From assembly GCA_965220285.1 (NCBI GenBank), contig OZ244818.1, positions 868,001-932,000 on the forward strand: DNA of 64,000 bases, read 5' to 3'. The number at the start of each line of letters is the position of its first letter. Position 1 is the first letter of the stretch. Below the pieces are notes generated by a model. That model worked only from the letters and a program-made list of their open reading frames with translations, had not been told where the DNA came from and did no database searches. The translations under genes and the position numbers were made by a program. Below, piece by piece: positions 19,552 to 27,817 of this stretch. The stretch is from Bin5 sp009843665. GTDB lineage: Bacteria > Chloroflexota > Anaerolineae > Caldilineales > Caldilineaceae.

Positions 19552-19749
19552 TCAAGACTTAGGTTGAGCTCTGATGGCCGCGATTGCTTCTTCAATATCC
19601 TTTTGGGCGTCCTCTTCTGGCACGTCAGGCATTGTTGCGTGCATTTCTTCTAAGAACGCAATCAGGCGAGCACCGGCCGGACCCTGGTTGTTGTCAGAAG
19701 AAAAGTCTTTTGGCTCGTTCCCTTTTTCGTTGCCGTCATTTTGTTTCAT
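19552..19749 (-). CDS. Small acidic hypothetical protein
   Basis: A 65-residue open frame with an N-terminal polar, disordered-looking segment (Asn/Asp/Lys-rich) and a C-terminal helix (EEDAQKDIEEAIAAIRAQ). The amphipathic ending looks like a real protein, but the ribosome site is weak. It lies on the same strand as, and 167 nt beyond, the two-gene cassette at 19917-20545. It could be an antitoxin-like or regulatory peptide. No family was recognised. Confidence 0.4.
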   Translation of the reverse strand: MKQNDGNEKGNEPKDFSSDNNQGPAGARLIAFLEEMHATMPDVPEEDAQKDIEEAIAAIRAQPKS

Positions 19750-19916
19750 GAGTAACTCACATTCTGTCAGGGTGAGAATGGGAAGTGAAGTTTTCCCAGC
19801 TGCTTGACAATTGTGTGAACGTGGCCGAGGTGAGCTCGACGAATCACTTCAGCAACTTGAGGCCGAAATTCAAATGGACGACCGATGGGCTTGCCTATTT
19901 CCCGGTCTAATTCGAT

Positions 19917-20297
19917 TTACACAGAATAAGGCAGATCCAGCCGCTCTTCCACCCAGTCACGCATTAGAGCAGAGACTGATTTGTTGGAAGCGACAGCTTC
20001 AGCGTGAAGTACGCCTTTAACGTATTCATCCAAATAGATGGTCAGCGAAGTACGACAAAGGTGTTCATCCGGAAGAAAAGGTTCAAAGTAATCAGATGGA
20101 TAAAGATATCCATCTTCGCTTCCAGGTTCGCCGAAGCTCTCGTCGATGATCCGGGTCATGCCATGCTGTTCGGCCGTGGGATCGGAAACTACCTTGTACA
20201 CTTTGCCAACTGCAAGGCCGAACAGTGGCTCTTCCTGCATTGGCTGGTCCGGAGCGTGCAAGTAGGGCTGATTGCAGATGCACCTTGCGTAGTTCAT
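19917..20297 (-). CDS. Hypothetical protein with ribbon-helix-helix-like C terminus
   Basis: A 126-residue protein. The first ~85 residues are of unknown fold and contain a CICNQPYLH start. The C-terminal part (TSLTIYLDEYVKGVLHAEA then SVSALMRDWVEERL) has the strand-helix-helix layout of Arc/MetJ-type DNA-binding antitoxins. Its ATG overlaps the stop of the 83-residue gene upstream by four bases (ATGA), so the two are translationally coupled. The lower GC content of this patch compared with its neighbours suggests transfer. The role as an antitoxin or autorepressor is inferred. Confidence 0.6.
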   Translation of the reverse strand: MNYARCICNQPYLHAPDQPMQEEPLFGLAVGKVYKVVSDPTAEQHGMTRIIDESFGEPGSEDGYLYPSDYFEPFLPDEHLCRTSLTIYLDEYVKGVLHAEAVASNKSVSALMRDWVEERLDLPYSV

Positions 20298-20545
20298 GTT
20301 ATTCTCTCGAGGTGATAGACGCCCTTTTGGTCTCTGCGTCCGATGCCGTGCGCTTCAAACCAATACACCTCGGCAATCCACGCCGTGCCGTCTTCATACT
20401 CAACAGTTGCTTTGCCTTTCATCTTGCGCCAGCGCCCGCGACCATATCGGCGATTCAGGTAGTGTCGAGCACGGACTCCATTTCCACGCGCTATTGTATC
20501 TATGTCATAGATTTCACTCAAGAATTCAAATCTGTAACGGGCCAA
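20294..20545 (-). CDS. Small basic protein, first gene of overlapping pair (toxin-like)
   Basis: An 83-residue basic protein starting at TTG 20545. It begins YRFEFLSEIYDIDTIA and contains GRGRWRKMKGKATVEYED and a C-terminal IAEVYWFEAHGIGRR. The RWRK-KG-A-V and EVYWFEAHGIG pattern is one I recall from a widespread small uncharacterised family in cyanobacteria and Chloroflexota. Size, charge and the four-base overlap with a ribbon-helix-helix-like gene suggest a toxin-antitoxin arrangement, but no known toxin active site is visible. Confidence 0.6.
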   Translation of the reverse strand: MARYRFEFLSEIYDIDTIARGNGVRARHYLNRRYGRGRWRKMKGKATVEYEDGTAWIAEVYWFEAHGIGRRDQKGVYHLERIT

Positions 20546-20671
20546 ATTCCAATATCAGCTTTCTTGCACTCATAGGGCTGAACAGAGCTTCCTATATCCC
20601 CATCGCGTCTCAGAAATCACCACAGCATCAGCGAGCAATCTGAGACTTGGCAGATGAAAGCACTGTTTTTC

Positions 20672-21784
20672 TCAACGCTGAATCTCCTCAACGAGTCGGG
20701 CCAGGACTATCTCTTCTTCGCCTTCCTCCAACGTTTGCGGATTCAGCATGATGGTTTCGTCCGGTCCGGAGGCTGCGTCTACTGACGGCGTCCCTTCGCG
20801 CATGCCCTGGAGGATCTCGCTCTGTGTTCGGCCCACAACGGAGGCGTCGATCTGGACGCGCGTGCGCGGCATCGGTTGGTTCGCCTCGCTGGGGAATGAC
20901 CGGGTGGCAGTCACGCCGTCCAGCCGGTTCAGCTCACTGCACCATCCGGCCACGATCTCCTCCATCTGCGAGGTGCGCGCTTCGTGATCCATTGACAGGT
21001 AACGCTCGACGGCGGCGAGCAGGCCCAACATTTCTTCCTTGCCGACTTTCATGGGGCGGCCGATGCTTTGGTTGGGGTTGCCGTTGAGAGCGCAGGCGTC
21101 GACGAGCCACTGCTTGCCGAGCACGAGGCCGGAGGACTGGGGGCCGCGCAGGTCTTTGCCGCCGCTGAAGATGGCGGCGTCGGCGCCCATCTGGGTAAAC
21201 TTCCACAGGTTTTCGACAGGCGGGAGCTGGGCGGCGGCGTCCACGAGGACGGGCACGCCGTGTGCGTGGGCCGTGTCGATCACCTTTTCCAGAGGAATGT
21301 CGCCAGGCGACCCCAAAGCGCCCTCAAACCAGATCACCGCAGCAGTCTTTTCGTTGATCGCTCTTTCCAGATGCCAGAGATCGGCCTGGCCGGGCCAGCC
21401 GATCTCAATCAGCCGGACGCCGACCTGGCGGACGGCGTGATCGTAGCCGTTGCGCTGAGACTTGTGGACGATGACCTCGTTCTTGAGACCGGTCAGGTCC
21501 GGCAGTTGTTCGATGGCCCATTTTTCGTTGCCGGTGACACAGGCGGCTATGGCGACGACGATACCGCCTGCGGCGCCGGAACTGACGTAACAGGCCTCGT
21601 TCTGCGTGAGGAGGGCGATACGATTGCCGACACGGCGCTGCAACTCCGGCAGTTCAATGAAGGATTTGGCCGCTGCCATCATCGCTTCCAGAACTTCGGG
21701 CGGCATGATCGAGCCGCCGAGCCTGGTCAGGGTGGCGTTGGCGTTGATCATCGGGGTGATGTCCAGTTCTTCGTAGGAGGGCAT
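20672..21784 (-). CDS. SelA-like PLP-dependent enzyme (not true selenocysteine synthase)
   Basis: This 370-residue protein belongs to the fold-type I group related to SelA and D-glucosaminate-6-phosphate ammonia-lyase. The PLP lysine is in FSGGKDLRGPQSSG, with VLVDAAAQLPP as the PLP-binding aspartate region. It lacks the N-terminal domain and length (about 460 residues) of real SelA. Expected chemistry is elimination or rearrangement of an amino acid or amino sugar. ATG 21784 has AGAGGTGG upstream; the longer frame is rejected. It sits last in the sugar transporter and redoxin gene run. Confidence 0.85.
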   Translation of the reverse strand: MPSYEELDITPMINANATLTRLGGSIMPPEVLEAMMAAAKSFIELPELQRRVGNRIALLTQNEACYVSSGAAGGIVVAIAACVTGNEKWAIEQLPDLTGLKNEVIVHKSQRNGYDHAVRQVGVRLIEIGWPGQADLWHLERAINEKTAAVIWFEGALGSPGDIPLEKVIDTAHAHGVPVLVDAAAQLPPVENLWKFTQMGADAAIFSGGKDLRGPQSSGLVLGKQWLVDACALNGNPNQSIGRPMKVGKEEMLGLLAAVERYLSMDHEARTSQMEEIVAGWCSELNRLDGVTATRSFPSEANQPMPRTRVQIDASVVGRTQSEILQGMREGTPSVDAASGPDETIMLNPQTLEEGEEEIVLARLVEEIQR

Positions 21785-21835
21785 GAGCGTACCACCTCTT
21801 TCTGGGTGAGGGGAGGACAGTTGTGGGGTCAAATA

Positions 21836-21866
21836 CGGCGCGTATCGCGTTTAACGATACGCGCCG
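21836..21866 (-). terminator. Intergenic hairpin, possible attenuator/terminator
   Basis: A perfect 12-bp inverted repeat (CGGCGCGTATCG / CGATACGCGCCG, 7-nt loop) lies between the redoxin stop and the SelA-like start. Read on the minus strand it is followed only by TATTTG, so it may be a weak terminator or an mRNA-stabilising structure. Confidence 0.5.
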
Positions 21867-21891
21867 CGAGTAAGAGAGCTCGGATACAGCT

Positions 21892-22488
21892 CTATGCCGG
21901 CTGCGGCAGGACGAGATCGCAGGCGTCGGCGGGCATCCAGTGGGCATCTTCGCCGGCCCACTTGACGTTGCAGCCGATCGGGTTGGTCAGGGTTTCGCTG
22001 ACCGGCTGGCCGGAGGTGTGCTCCTCCAGGGCGCGGTCGAGGTCGAAGACGGTGGCCTGGGTGGCGTCGCGCGGGCTGTCGACGCCGCGGCCGGTGTAGA
22101 CCAGTTCGCGGTCCTTGTTGAAGACGTAGAAGTGGGGGGTGCGGAGCGCGCCGTAGGCTTTGGCGACTTCCTGGGTTTCATCACGCAGGTAGACCCAGGG
22201 GAACTTGTGCTCGCCCATGCGTTCGACCATGTGGCGGAAGTCGTCTTCGGCGTTGACATGGACGCTGTTGGAGTTGATGCCGACGAACTTGACGCCCTTG
22301 GAGGCGAACCTGTCGGCGGATGCGCGCGTCGCTTCGTCGGAGCCGATGACGTAGGGGCAGTGGTTGCAGGTGAAGAATACGACTAGCGTCTCAGCGTCGT
22401 CGAAGCAACCGAGCGTGTAGACTTCGCCGTCGGTGGCGATGAGCTTGAAGTCGAGCGCCTTTTCGCCGATTTCGAGGGTGAATGCCAT
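21892..22488 (-). CDS. AhpC/TSA-family redoxin with CxxC
   Basis: This 198-residue cytoplasmic thioredoxin-fold protein resembles the peroxiredoxin-like/redoxin group. It begins AFTLEIGEKALDFKL and carries the redox motif TCNHCPYV (Cys41, Cys44), then VKFVGINSNS and an ALRTPHFYVFNKDREL beta-hairpin with the cis-proline. Members act as thiol oxidoreductases, and some as peroxide reductases. The C-terminal extension with GCNVKWAG is typical of this subgroup. It lies 84 nt after the solute-binding protein gene, on the same strand. Confidence 0.9.
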   Translation of the reverse strand: MAFTLEIGEKALDFKLIATDGEVYTLGCFDDAETLVVFFTCNHCPYVIGSDEATRASADRFASKGVKFVGINSNSVHVNAEDDFRHMVERMGEHKFPWVYLRDETQEVAKAYGALRTPHFYVFNKDRELVYTGRGVDSPRDATQATVFDLDRALEEHTSGQPVSETLTNPIGCNVKWAGEDAHWMPADACDLVLPQPA

Positions 22489-22572
22489 GATTTCCTCCTA
22501 AAGTGAAGCTAAAGGAGACCGGTGGTCCGAAGGCCTGCTGGCGATCGGAGCACCGGTCATATTTGTTGGCGA

Positions 22573-23931
22573 TCAGGACGGGCGCGGCTCGTCGAGCACG
22601 GCCTGCGTCTTGCGGTCGATCTCAGGTGCGTGTTCGGCGAAGGTGACCTCGCCCTCCCAGATCAGATTGAGCTCGGAGCGGAAAATATTGTTGGCCTCGG
22701 TGAAGCGTGTGTTCCAAGGCATCGGATACGGTTCGACGCCGTCGGTGATCAGCTGGTCGGTGAAGCCGTACATGAAGTTGACTTCGTTGACCTGCGGATC
22801 GGTCCATACGGACTTGCGGCCGTTGGTCTGCCGCTTGGATTCCAGAACCTGGAAGACGCCGGCGTCATAAGAGGTGTAGGCTTTGACCAGTTCCCAGGCT
22901 TCGGCGATGTGAGCGGAGTTTGAGTTGACCATCCAGTGGTTGCCGGAGAAGCAGGTGCCCTGGCGCCCTTCGGAGCCGACGGGCAGCGGCACGGACCCGA
23001 CCTCGAAGCGGTCGCCGACGCGGGCCTGGTTGTTGGTGAGAATGCCGACGGTGCTGGCATGCGTGGCTTCCAGACGGGCCACGAAGAGGTTGGGCTCGAC
23101 ACCTTCGCGATCGGCGTCGCGGGAGGCAACCTTTTCGTCGAGGAGAGCCACGTACCACTCGGCGATGTCGGCATGGAGATCGTTGTTGTAGGACATGGTG
23201 CGGCCCTCAAGATCCATGATCCAGGAATCATTGGAGTCGGGGGCGCCGAATGAGCGGGACACGTTGCTATAGTAGTGCATGGCGATCATGCTGTCGAATC
23301 CGATGCCGAAGACGCCGGCCTCGGGGTCGGCAGCGGCGCGAGCCAGCTCCGTCCAGTCGCTGATGGTCCATCCCAATTGCGGCTCGGGCAGGCCTTTTTC
23401 TTCCAACATCGTCTTGTTGTAGTTGACGGCGATGTTGCCACCTGGGTGAACGACATCGGGCAGGCTGAAGTTCTTGCCCTCCCACTGGTTGCCTTCGAGA
23501 ACGCTGGGGTAGAAGTCATCAAAGTCGTCCGGGGGAGCCGAGGCCAGCAGGTCGTCGATTTCGAGATAGATGCCCTTGAGGAAGTTGATGAAGATCCAGC
23601 GGTGATGGCCGTAGACCAGGTCCTGGAGGGTACCGGAGATGAAGCCGGTCTGCGTCTTGGTTTCGATTTCGCCGTAGATGGTGTCTTCGACTTCAACCTG
23701 TACGCCTGTCTCATCCTGGAAGCGGGCGGCGAATTCGCGTGGCATCAGTGCACCGTTGCCAGCGGGGGCCTGCACGCGCAGCATAACCGCTTCGGCGGCC
23801 GGCATCTCATCGCCGGAATCTGTTGCGGCCGGAGCTGCGGGGGCCGCGCAGGCAGCAAGTGCTGCACCGGCGCCTGTCATCGCCATGCCCTTGAGGAACG
23901 TTCGTCGTGTGAAATGTTGCTTCGTTGTCAT
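22573..23931 (-). CDS. Sugar ABC transporter substrate-binding lipoprotein (family 1), second system
   Basis: This 452-residue protein has a Tat-like lipoprotein signal (TRRTFLKGMAMTGAG, then ALAACAAP) and a family 1 solute-binding body (VQAPAGNGALMPREF, NYNKTMLEEKGLPEP, FSGNHWMVNSNSAHI). It is the extracytoplasmic receptor for the two permeases encoded upstream on the same strand. ATG 23931 is 6 nt after CAGGAGAA. Ligand is unknown; sequence identity with the binding protein at 8089 looks low outside the signal region, so the two systems probably take different substrates. Confidence 0.92.
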   Translation of the reverse strand: MTTKQHFTRRTFLKGMAMTGAGAALAACAAPAAPAATDSGDEMPAAEAVMLRVQAPAGNGALMPREFAARFQDETGVQVEVEDTIYGEIETKTQTGFISGTLQDLVYGHHRWIFINFLKGIYLEIDDLLASAPPDDFDDFYPSVLEGNQWEGKNFSLPDVVHPGGNIAVNYNKTMLEEKGLPEPQLGWTISDWTELARAAADPEAGVFGIGFDSMIAMHYYSNVSRSFGAPDSNDSWIMDLEGRTMSYNNDLHADIAEWYVALLDEKVASRDADREGVEPNLFVARLEATHASTVGILTNNQARVGDRFEVGSVPLPVGSEGRQGTCFSGNHWMVNSNSAHIAEAWELVKAYTSYDAGVFQVLESKRQTNGRKSVWTDPQVNEVNFMYGFTDQLITDGVEPYPMPWNTRFTEANNIFRSELNLIWEGEVTFAEHAPEIDRKTQAVLDEPRPS

Positions 23932-24080
23932 GCGGTTCTCCTGAAAAATGTTTGGGATGGAAAAGGCCCGACGCACTTCCCATCAATTTCGGACTTATCG
24001 AATCGGTATGTTGTATGGCCTACGGCCATGCGGAAACGGGATTCGCTTTCGACTGGCAACTCTCCTTTCTGATTAGGCGG

Positions 24081-24986
24081 TCATCCTTTAATGCCGGACA
24101 TGACGATGCCCTGGACAAAAAAGCGCTGGCCGAAGAAGAACATGAGAATGATTGGGACCATAGACATGACACAGGCAGCCATGAGAAGATGCTGCATTGG
24201 CTCACCGCCGACTTCGGGAACGGCGTTGAAGAACTGGAGACCGACGGACACCGTGAATTTCTCGGGTGTGTTCAGGTAGATGAGCGGTCCCAGGAAGTCG
24301 CTCCAACTGGCGATTATGGTGATGATGGCAAGGGTTGCCAGAACCGGCTTGCACAGAGGCATGAGAATGGACCAGAAGATGCGGAAATAGCCGGCGCCGT
24401 CAATCAGGGCTGCCTCGTCCAGGTCACGCGGGAGCGTGAGAAAGAACTGGCGCATCAGGAAGATGGCGAAGGCTCCGCCGCCGAACCAGTGAGGTACCCA
24501 GAGAGGGAGGTGCGTGTTGACCCAACCCAGTTTGTAAAAGAGGACGAACTGCGGGATCAGGGTCACCTGTGCGGGCAGCATCATGGTCGAGAGCGTGATC
24601 ATGAAGAGGATATCGCGTCCTCGGTATTCGAAGCGGGCAAAGGAGTAGGCCACGAGTGAGGCCGTGATCAGCGTTCCAAAGGAGGTGAGGATAACGATCA
24701 GAACCGAATTGACGAACCAGCGGCCAACGGGATAGTCGATGTTGAGGACTGTCCAGTAGTTCGCCCACTGCGGGGCTGCGGGGACGAGAATCGGCGGAAA
24801 GGCAAACATCTCCGGAATCGTTTTGAGCGAGCTCATTGCGGTCCAAAAGAGGGGGAAGCCGAAGAGGACGCAGAGGGCGAAGATAGTTGCGTAGGTCAGT
24901 GCGCGGACGATTGGCTGCATAATTCGTTGCGGCGAGACCGGGGCCCGGTGCAGTTGCGTATCCTGAGTTAGCGAACCTTGCGCCAT
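24081..24986 (-). CDS. Carbohydrate ABC transporter permease, MalG type, second system
   Basis: This 301-residue membrane protein has six membrane segments and an EAA loop (DEAALIDGAGYFRIFWSILMP). It has TMMLPAQVTLIPQF before the loop and ends FVQGIVMSGIKG like the first system's MalG. It starts 11 nt after the stop of the MalF-type gene, so the two are co-translated. No ATPase gene is adjacent. Confidence 0.92.
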   Translation of the reverse strand: MAQGSLTQDTQLHRAPVSPQRIMQPIVRALTYATIFALCVLFGFPLFWTAMSSLKTIPEMFAFPPILVPAAPQWANYWTVLNIDYPVGRWFVNSVLIVILTSFGTLITASLVAYSFARFEYRGRDILFMITLSTMMLPAQVTLIPQFVLFYKLGWVNTHLPLWVPHWFGGGAFAIFLMRQFFLTLPRDLDEAALIDGAGYFRIFWSILMPLCKPVLATLAIITIIASWSDFLGPLIYLNTPEKFTVSVGLQFFNAVPEVGGEPMQHLLMAACVMSMVPIILMFFFGQRFFVQGIVMSGIKG

Positions 24987-24997
24987 TGCGCTATCTC

Positions 24998-25978
24998 CTA
25001 CCCGCCCTCATAGTGGACCCAGCGCCGCGAGTAGCGAACTTGCACCCAGGTAAAGAACATCAGGACTGCGGCGAGGACCCAGGCCAGGGCACTGCCATAG
25101 CCCAGGCGGAAGTACTGAAAGGCCTGAAAGTAGATGTGCAGTGCGAAGAACCAGGTGGCGTAGGAAGGTCCGCCCTGGGTGGCAACCCACGCCGTGGTGA
25201 ACACTTTCAGCGCGCCAATCACGGCGAGAACGACGTTGAAAAAGATGGTGGGCGTGAGCATTGGCAGGGTAACGTGGCGGAATTTGGCCCAGGCGCCGCC
25301 GCCGTCGATTGAGGCCGCGTCATACAGCTCCTGGGGCACGCCCTGCAGCCCGGCCAGGAAGATCAACATTGTGTTGCCCCCCATGGCAGCCCACACATTG
25401 ATCATGGTGACTGAGGCCAGTGCGCTGTCGCGCGATGCCAGCCAACCAGGGGGATCGGAGATGCCGATGGAGCGGAGGAATTCGTTGACCGGCCCGACGC
25501 GGGGGGCCAGCAGAAATGTCCAGAGAACGGCCAATGCCACGGCAGGTATCAGATGGGGAACGAAGAAGAGAGTGCGGAATACGGTCGTGCCAAACAGCTT
25601 CTGGTTCAAGAGGACTGCCAGAATCAGCGCTCCGCCGACTGCAAAGGGGATGTACATACCGGCAAAAGTGAAGGTACGGCCGAGTGAAGGCCAGAACAGT
25701 TCGTCGCCGCTGAAGGCCCTGATGTAGTTGCTCAGTCCGGTGAAACGCGGGCTGCCGATTACAGCATATTCGGTGAAGCCGAAGTAGAAGGAGGCGAGAA
25801 TCGGTCCACCCCAGAAGATTATCAGACCCAGAATCCAGGGAGCGGCGTAAACGTAGCCCCAGACTGCCCTTTTGGTTTGAAAAGGCGTTTGCGCGCCAAC
25901 CAGCCGGCTGAGCAGGCTGAGGTTACCATTGGTTGCTCCTTGTGCAGGTGCGCCCGACTCTGCGACCGCCACGTTCAC
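24998..25978 (-). CDS. Carbohydrate ABC transporter permease, MalF type, second system
   Basis: This 326-residue protein has a cytoplasmic N terminus, WGYVYAAPWILGLI as first membrane helix, FRTLFFVPHLIPAVA and an EAA loop (YDAASIDGGGAWAKFRHVTLP). It ends VRYSRRWVHYEG. It is the first gene of the minus-strand transporter set, preceded by a 372-nt region with several palindromes that may hold its promoter and operator. Confidence 0.92.
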   Translation of the reverse strand: MNVAVAESGAPAQGATNGNLSLLSRLVGAQTPFQTKRAVWGYVYAAPWILGLIIFWGGPILASFYFGFTEYAVIGSPRFTGLSNYIRAFSGDELFWPSLGRTFTFAGMYIPFAVGGALILAVLLNQKLFGTTVFRTLFFVPHLIPAVALAVLWTFLLAPRVGPVNEFLRSIGISDPPGWLASRDSALASVTMINVWAAMGGNTMLIFLAGLQGVPQELYDAASIDGGGAWAKFRHVTLPMLTPTIFFNVVLAVIGALKVFTTAWVATQGGPSYATWFFALHIYFQAFQYFRLGYGSALAWVLAAVLMFFTWVQVRYSRRWVHYEGG

Positions 25979-26019
25979 CTCCGTTGCTCTGGATAAGAAC
26001 AGAACCTTCCCAACAGTGG

Positions 26020-26094
26020 TTGAGAAATCTCAATAACCAAGTTCAGCACGTGCTTGAACGAACTCTGTACGTCACGGATGATCAAAACGTACAG
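26020..26094. promoter_or_regulatory. Cluster of three palindromes, possible operators
   Basis: Three inverted repeats occur in 75 nt of the divergent intergenic region 25979-26350: TTGAGA-AA-TCTCAA (26020-26033), GTTCA-GCACGTGC-T-TGAAC (26041-26059, central CG as in LacI-type operators) and CTGTACGT-N14-ACGTACAG (26065-26094). They lie 42-116 nt before the MalF-type gene and could bind sugar-responsive regulators. Nothing else is recognisable in the 372-nt gap. Confidence 0.5.
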
Positions 26095-26350
26095 TCTGCG
26101 TGTTCGTAAGTTGTAGCTGGTCAAAGGGAATTGCGTATCGGGCGTAGAGGGCGGATAATGCCCTTGTCGATTCGCTGCCTTTGGGCGAAATTATACTTGC
26201 GTACAGAGTTTTCGCAAAAATTTTTCGGCCAAGGTGTGCAAGAGAATTGGCAGACAGGTAGTGATCTTCTTCCAATCGACGAACTGGCCCTGTATAGGGA
26301 ATAACGGCATCAGGAACAGGCCTGCAAAGAAATCAAGACGGAGGTGAGGC

Positions 26351-27817
26351 ATGGCTATGCGCATTGGAATTGCTTCTCTGAATCACGAGTCAAACACTTT
26401 TGCGTCGTTCCCGACGACGTACGAGGATTTTCGCTTCGTGCGGGGGCAGGAGATCATCGAGCAGTACCGACCGATGTTCCATGAGGTGGGCGGATTCATC
26501 GCAGGTGCGGAGGCGTACGGTTACGAGATTGTACCGCTTATGGGGGCGGTGGCTACGCCAGCTGGGGCGGTGGAGTCGGAGACGTATGAGGCTCTCTTGG
26601 ACGAGCTGCTGGGGTTGATTGGCGACGCCATGCCGCTGGACGGGCTGTTGCTGGGTCTGCACGGGGCGTTTGTGGCAGAGAATTTCCCGCAGGGGGACGG
26701 CGAAACGACGCGGCGGGTGCGGGAGCTTGTCGGGCCCGACTTTCCGGTCGTTGTGACGCACGACTATCATGGAAACGTGCCGCCGCAGCTGGTGGAGGAT
26801 GCTACGGCGCTGATAATCTACAAGACGTGCCCGCATATCGACCAGCGGGAGCGGGGGTTGCAGGCTGCGGAGCTGATCACGCGCACGGTGCGCGGGGAGG
26901 TGCGACCGGTTTCAAGTATCGCCAAACCGGAGCTTGTCTATAACATCGCATTTCACAATACGAACATGAGGCCGATGAAGCCGGTGATGGACGCGGCGAT
27001 CGAGCTGGAGGGACAGCCGGGGATCCTGGCGACGAGTGTGGCGGCCGGGTACCAGTATGCTGATGTACCGTGGATGGGGCCGTGCATCGTGGTGGTGGCA
27101 GACGGAGACCAGGAGCTGGCCGACCGGGAGGCGCAGAGTCTGGCCGACCTGATGTGGTCGCTGCGGGATGAGCTGCTGCCGACGATTCCGAAGCCGGCCG
27201 AGGCGGTGAAGATGGCAATCGCGAGCGAGGAGAAGCCGGTCTCGATGATGGAGATGGGCGACAACATCGGTGGCGGCAGCGCCGGGGATTCCACCTTCGT
27301 ATTGGAGGAGTTGCTGGAGCAGGGGGCGAACGGCTGGGTGATGGCCTTGTACGACCCGGAGGCGGTGGCGGCGTGCGCGGCGGCGGGGATCGGCGCGCGG
27401 TTGACGCTGCCGGTGGGAGGCAAGGTGGACGACGAGCACGGGCCGACGCTGACGGTGGAAGGGACGGTGCGAACGCTGCATGACGGCAAGTTCATCGAGA
27501 CGGAAGTCCGCCACGGCGGCGGGCGGAACTGGGAACAGGGACTGACGGCAGTGCTTGAGACGAGCGGCGGCCTGCTGGTGTTGGACAGCAAACGTACGCC
27601 GCCGATGAGCCTTAATCAGCTGCGGTCGGTCGGCATCATGCCGGAGCAGCAGGAGATATTTGTGGCCAAGGGGTCGGTTGCGCCGCGGGCAGCGTACGAG
27701 CCGGTCTCGGCGCGGATTATTGAGGTGGACTCGGGGGGTGCGACGTCGATCAGCCGCCCGCCGGAGGCGTTTCGGCTGGCGCGGCAGGGCCTGTATGAGT
27801 GGACACAGGGTGGGTAG
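26351..27817 (+). CDS. M81 family metallopeptidase (MlrC-like)
   Basis: This 488-residue protein belongs to the MlrC/microcystinase C family (peptidase M81). MlrC cleaves linearised microcystin fragments, but most relatives act on unknown small peptides or amides. Signatures are the start RIGIASLNHESNTF, LLLGLHGAFVAE, VVTHDYHGNVPPQL with His/Asp metal ligands, the YKTCPHIDQRERG motif, and the C-terminal MEMGDNIGGGSAGDSTFVLEEL with SLNQLRSVGI later. ATG 26351 follows GGAGG. Its last 68 nt overlap the CrtI-like gene on the opposite strand. Confidence 0.9.
   Translation: MAMRIGIASLNHESNTFASFPTTYEDFRFVRGQEIIEQYRPMFHEVGGFIAGAEAYGYEIVPLMGAVATPAGAVESETYEALLDELLGLIGDAMPLDGLLLGLHGAFVAENFPQGDGETTRRVRELVGPDFPVVVTHDYHGNVPPQLVEDATALIIYKTCPHIDQRERGLQAAELITRTVRGEVRPVSSIAKPELVYNIAFHNTNMRPMKPVMDAAIELEGQPGILATSVAAGYQYADVPWMGPCIVVVADGDQELADREAQSLADLMWSLRDELLPTIPKPAEAVKMAIASEEKPVSMMEMGDNIGGGSAGDSTFVLEELLEQGANGWVMALYDPEAVAACAAAGIGARLTLPVGGKVDDEHGPTLTVEGTVRTLHDGKFIETEVRHGGGRNWEQGLTAVLETSGGLLVLDSKRTPPMSLNQLRSVGIMPEQQEIFVAKGSVAPRAAYEPVSARIIEVDSGGATSISRPPEAFRLARQGLYEWTQGG

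Noticed and set aside
20672..21784. The SelA-like PLP enzyme as the selenocysteine synthase serving the TGA-containing thioredoxin
   Set aside because: It is too short for SelA, lacks the N-terminal tRNA-binding domain and fits the SelA-like ammonia-lyase group. Its presence is not evidence for selenocysteine synthesis.
26072..26275. Minus-strand 67-residue frame in the transporter promoter region
   Set aside because: No ribosome site, no similarity, and it overlaps the palindrome cluster.
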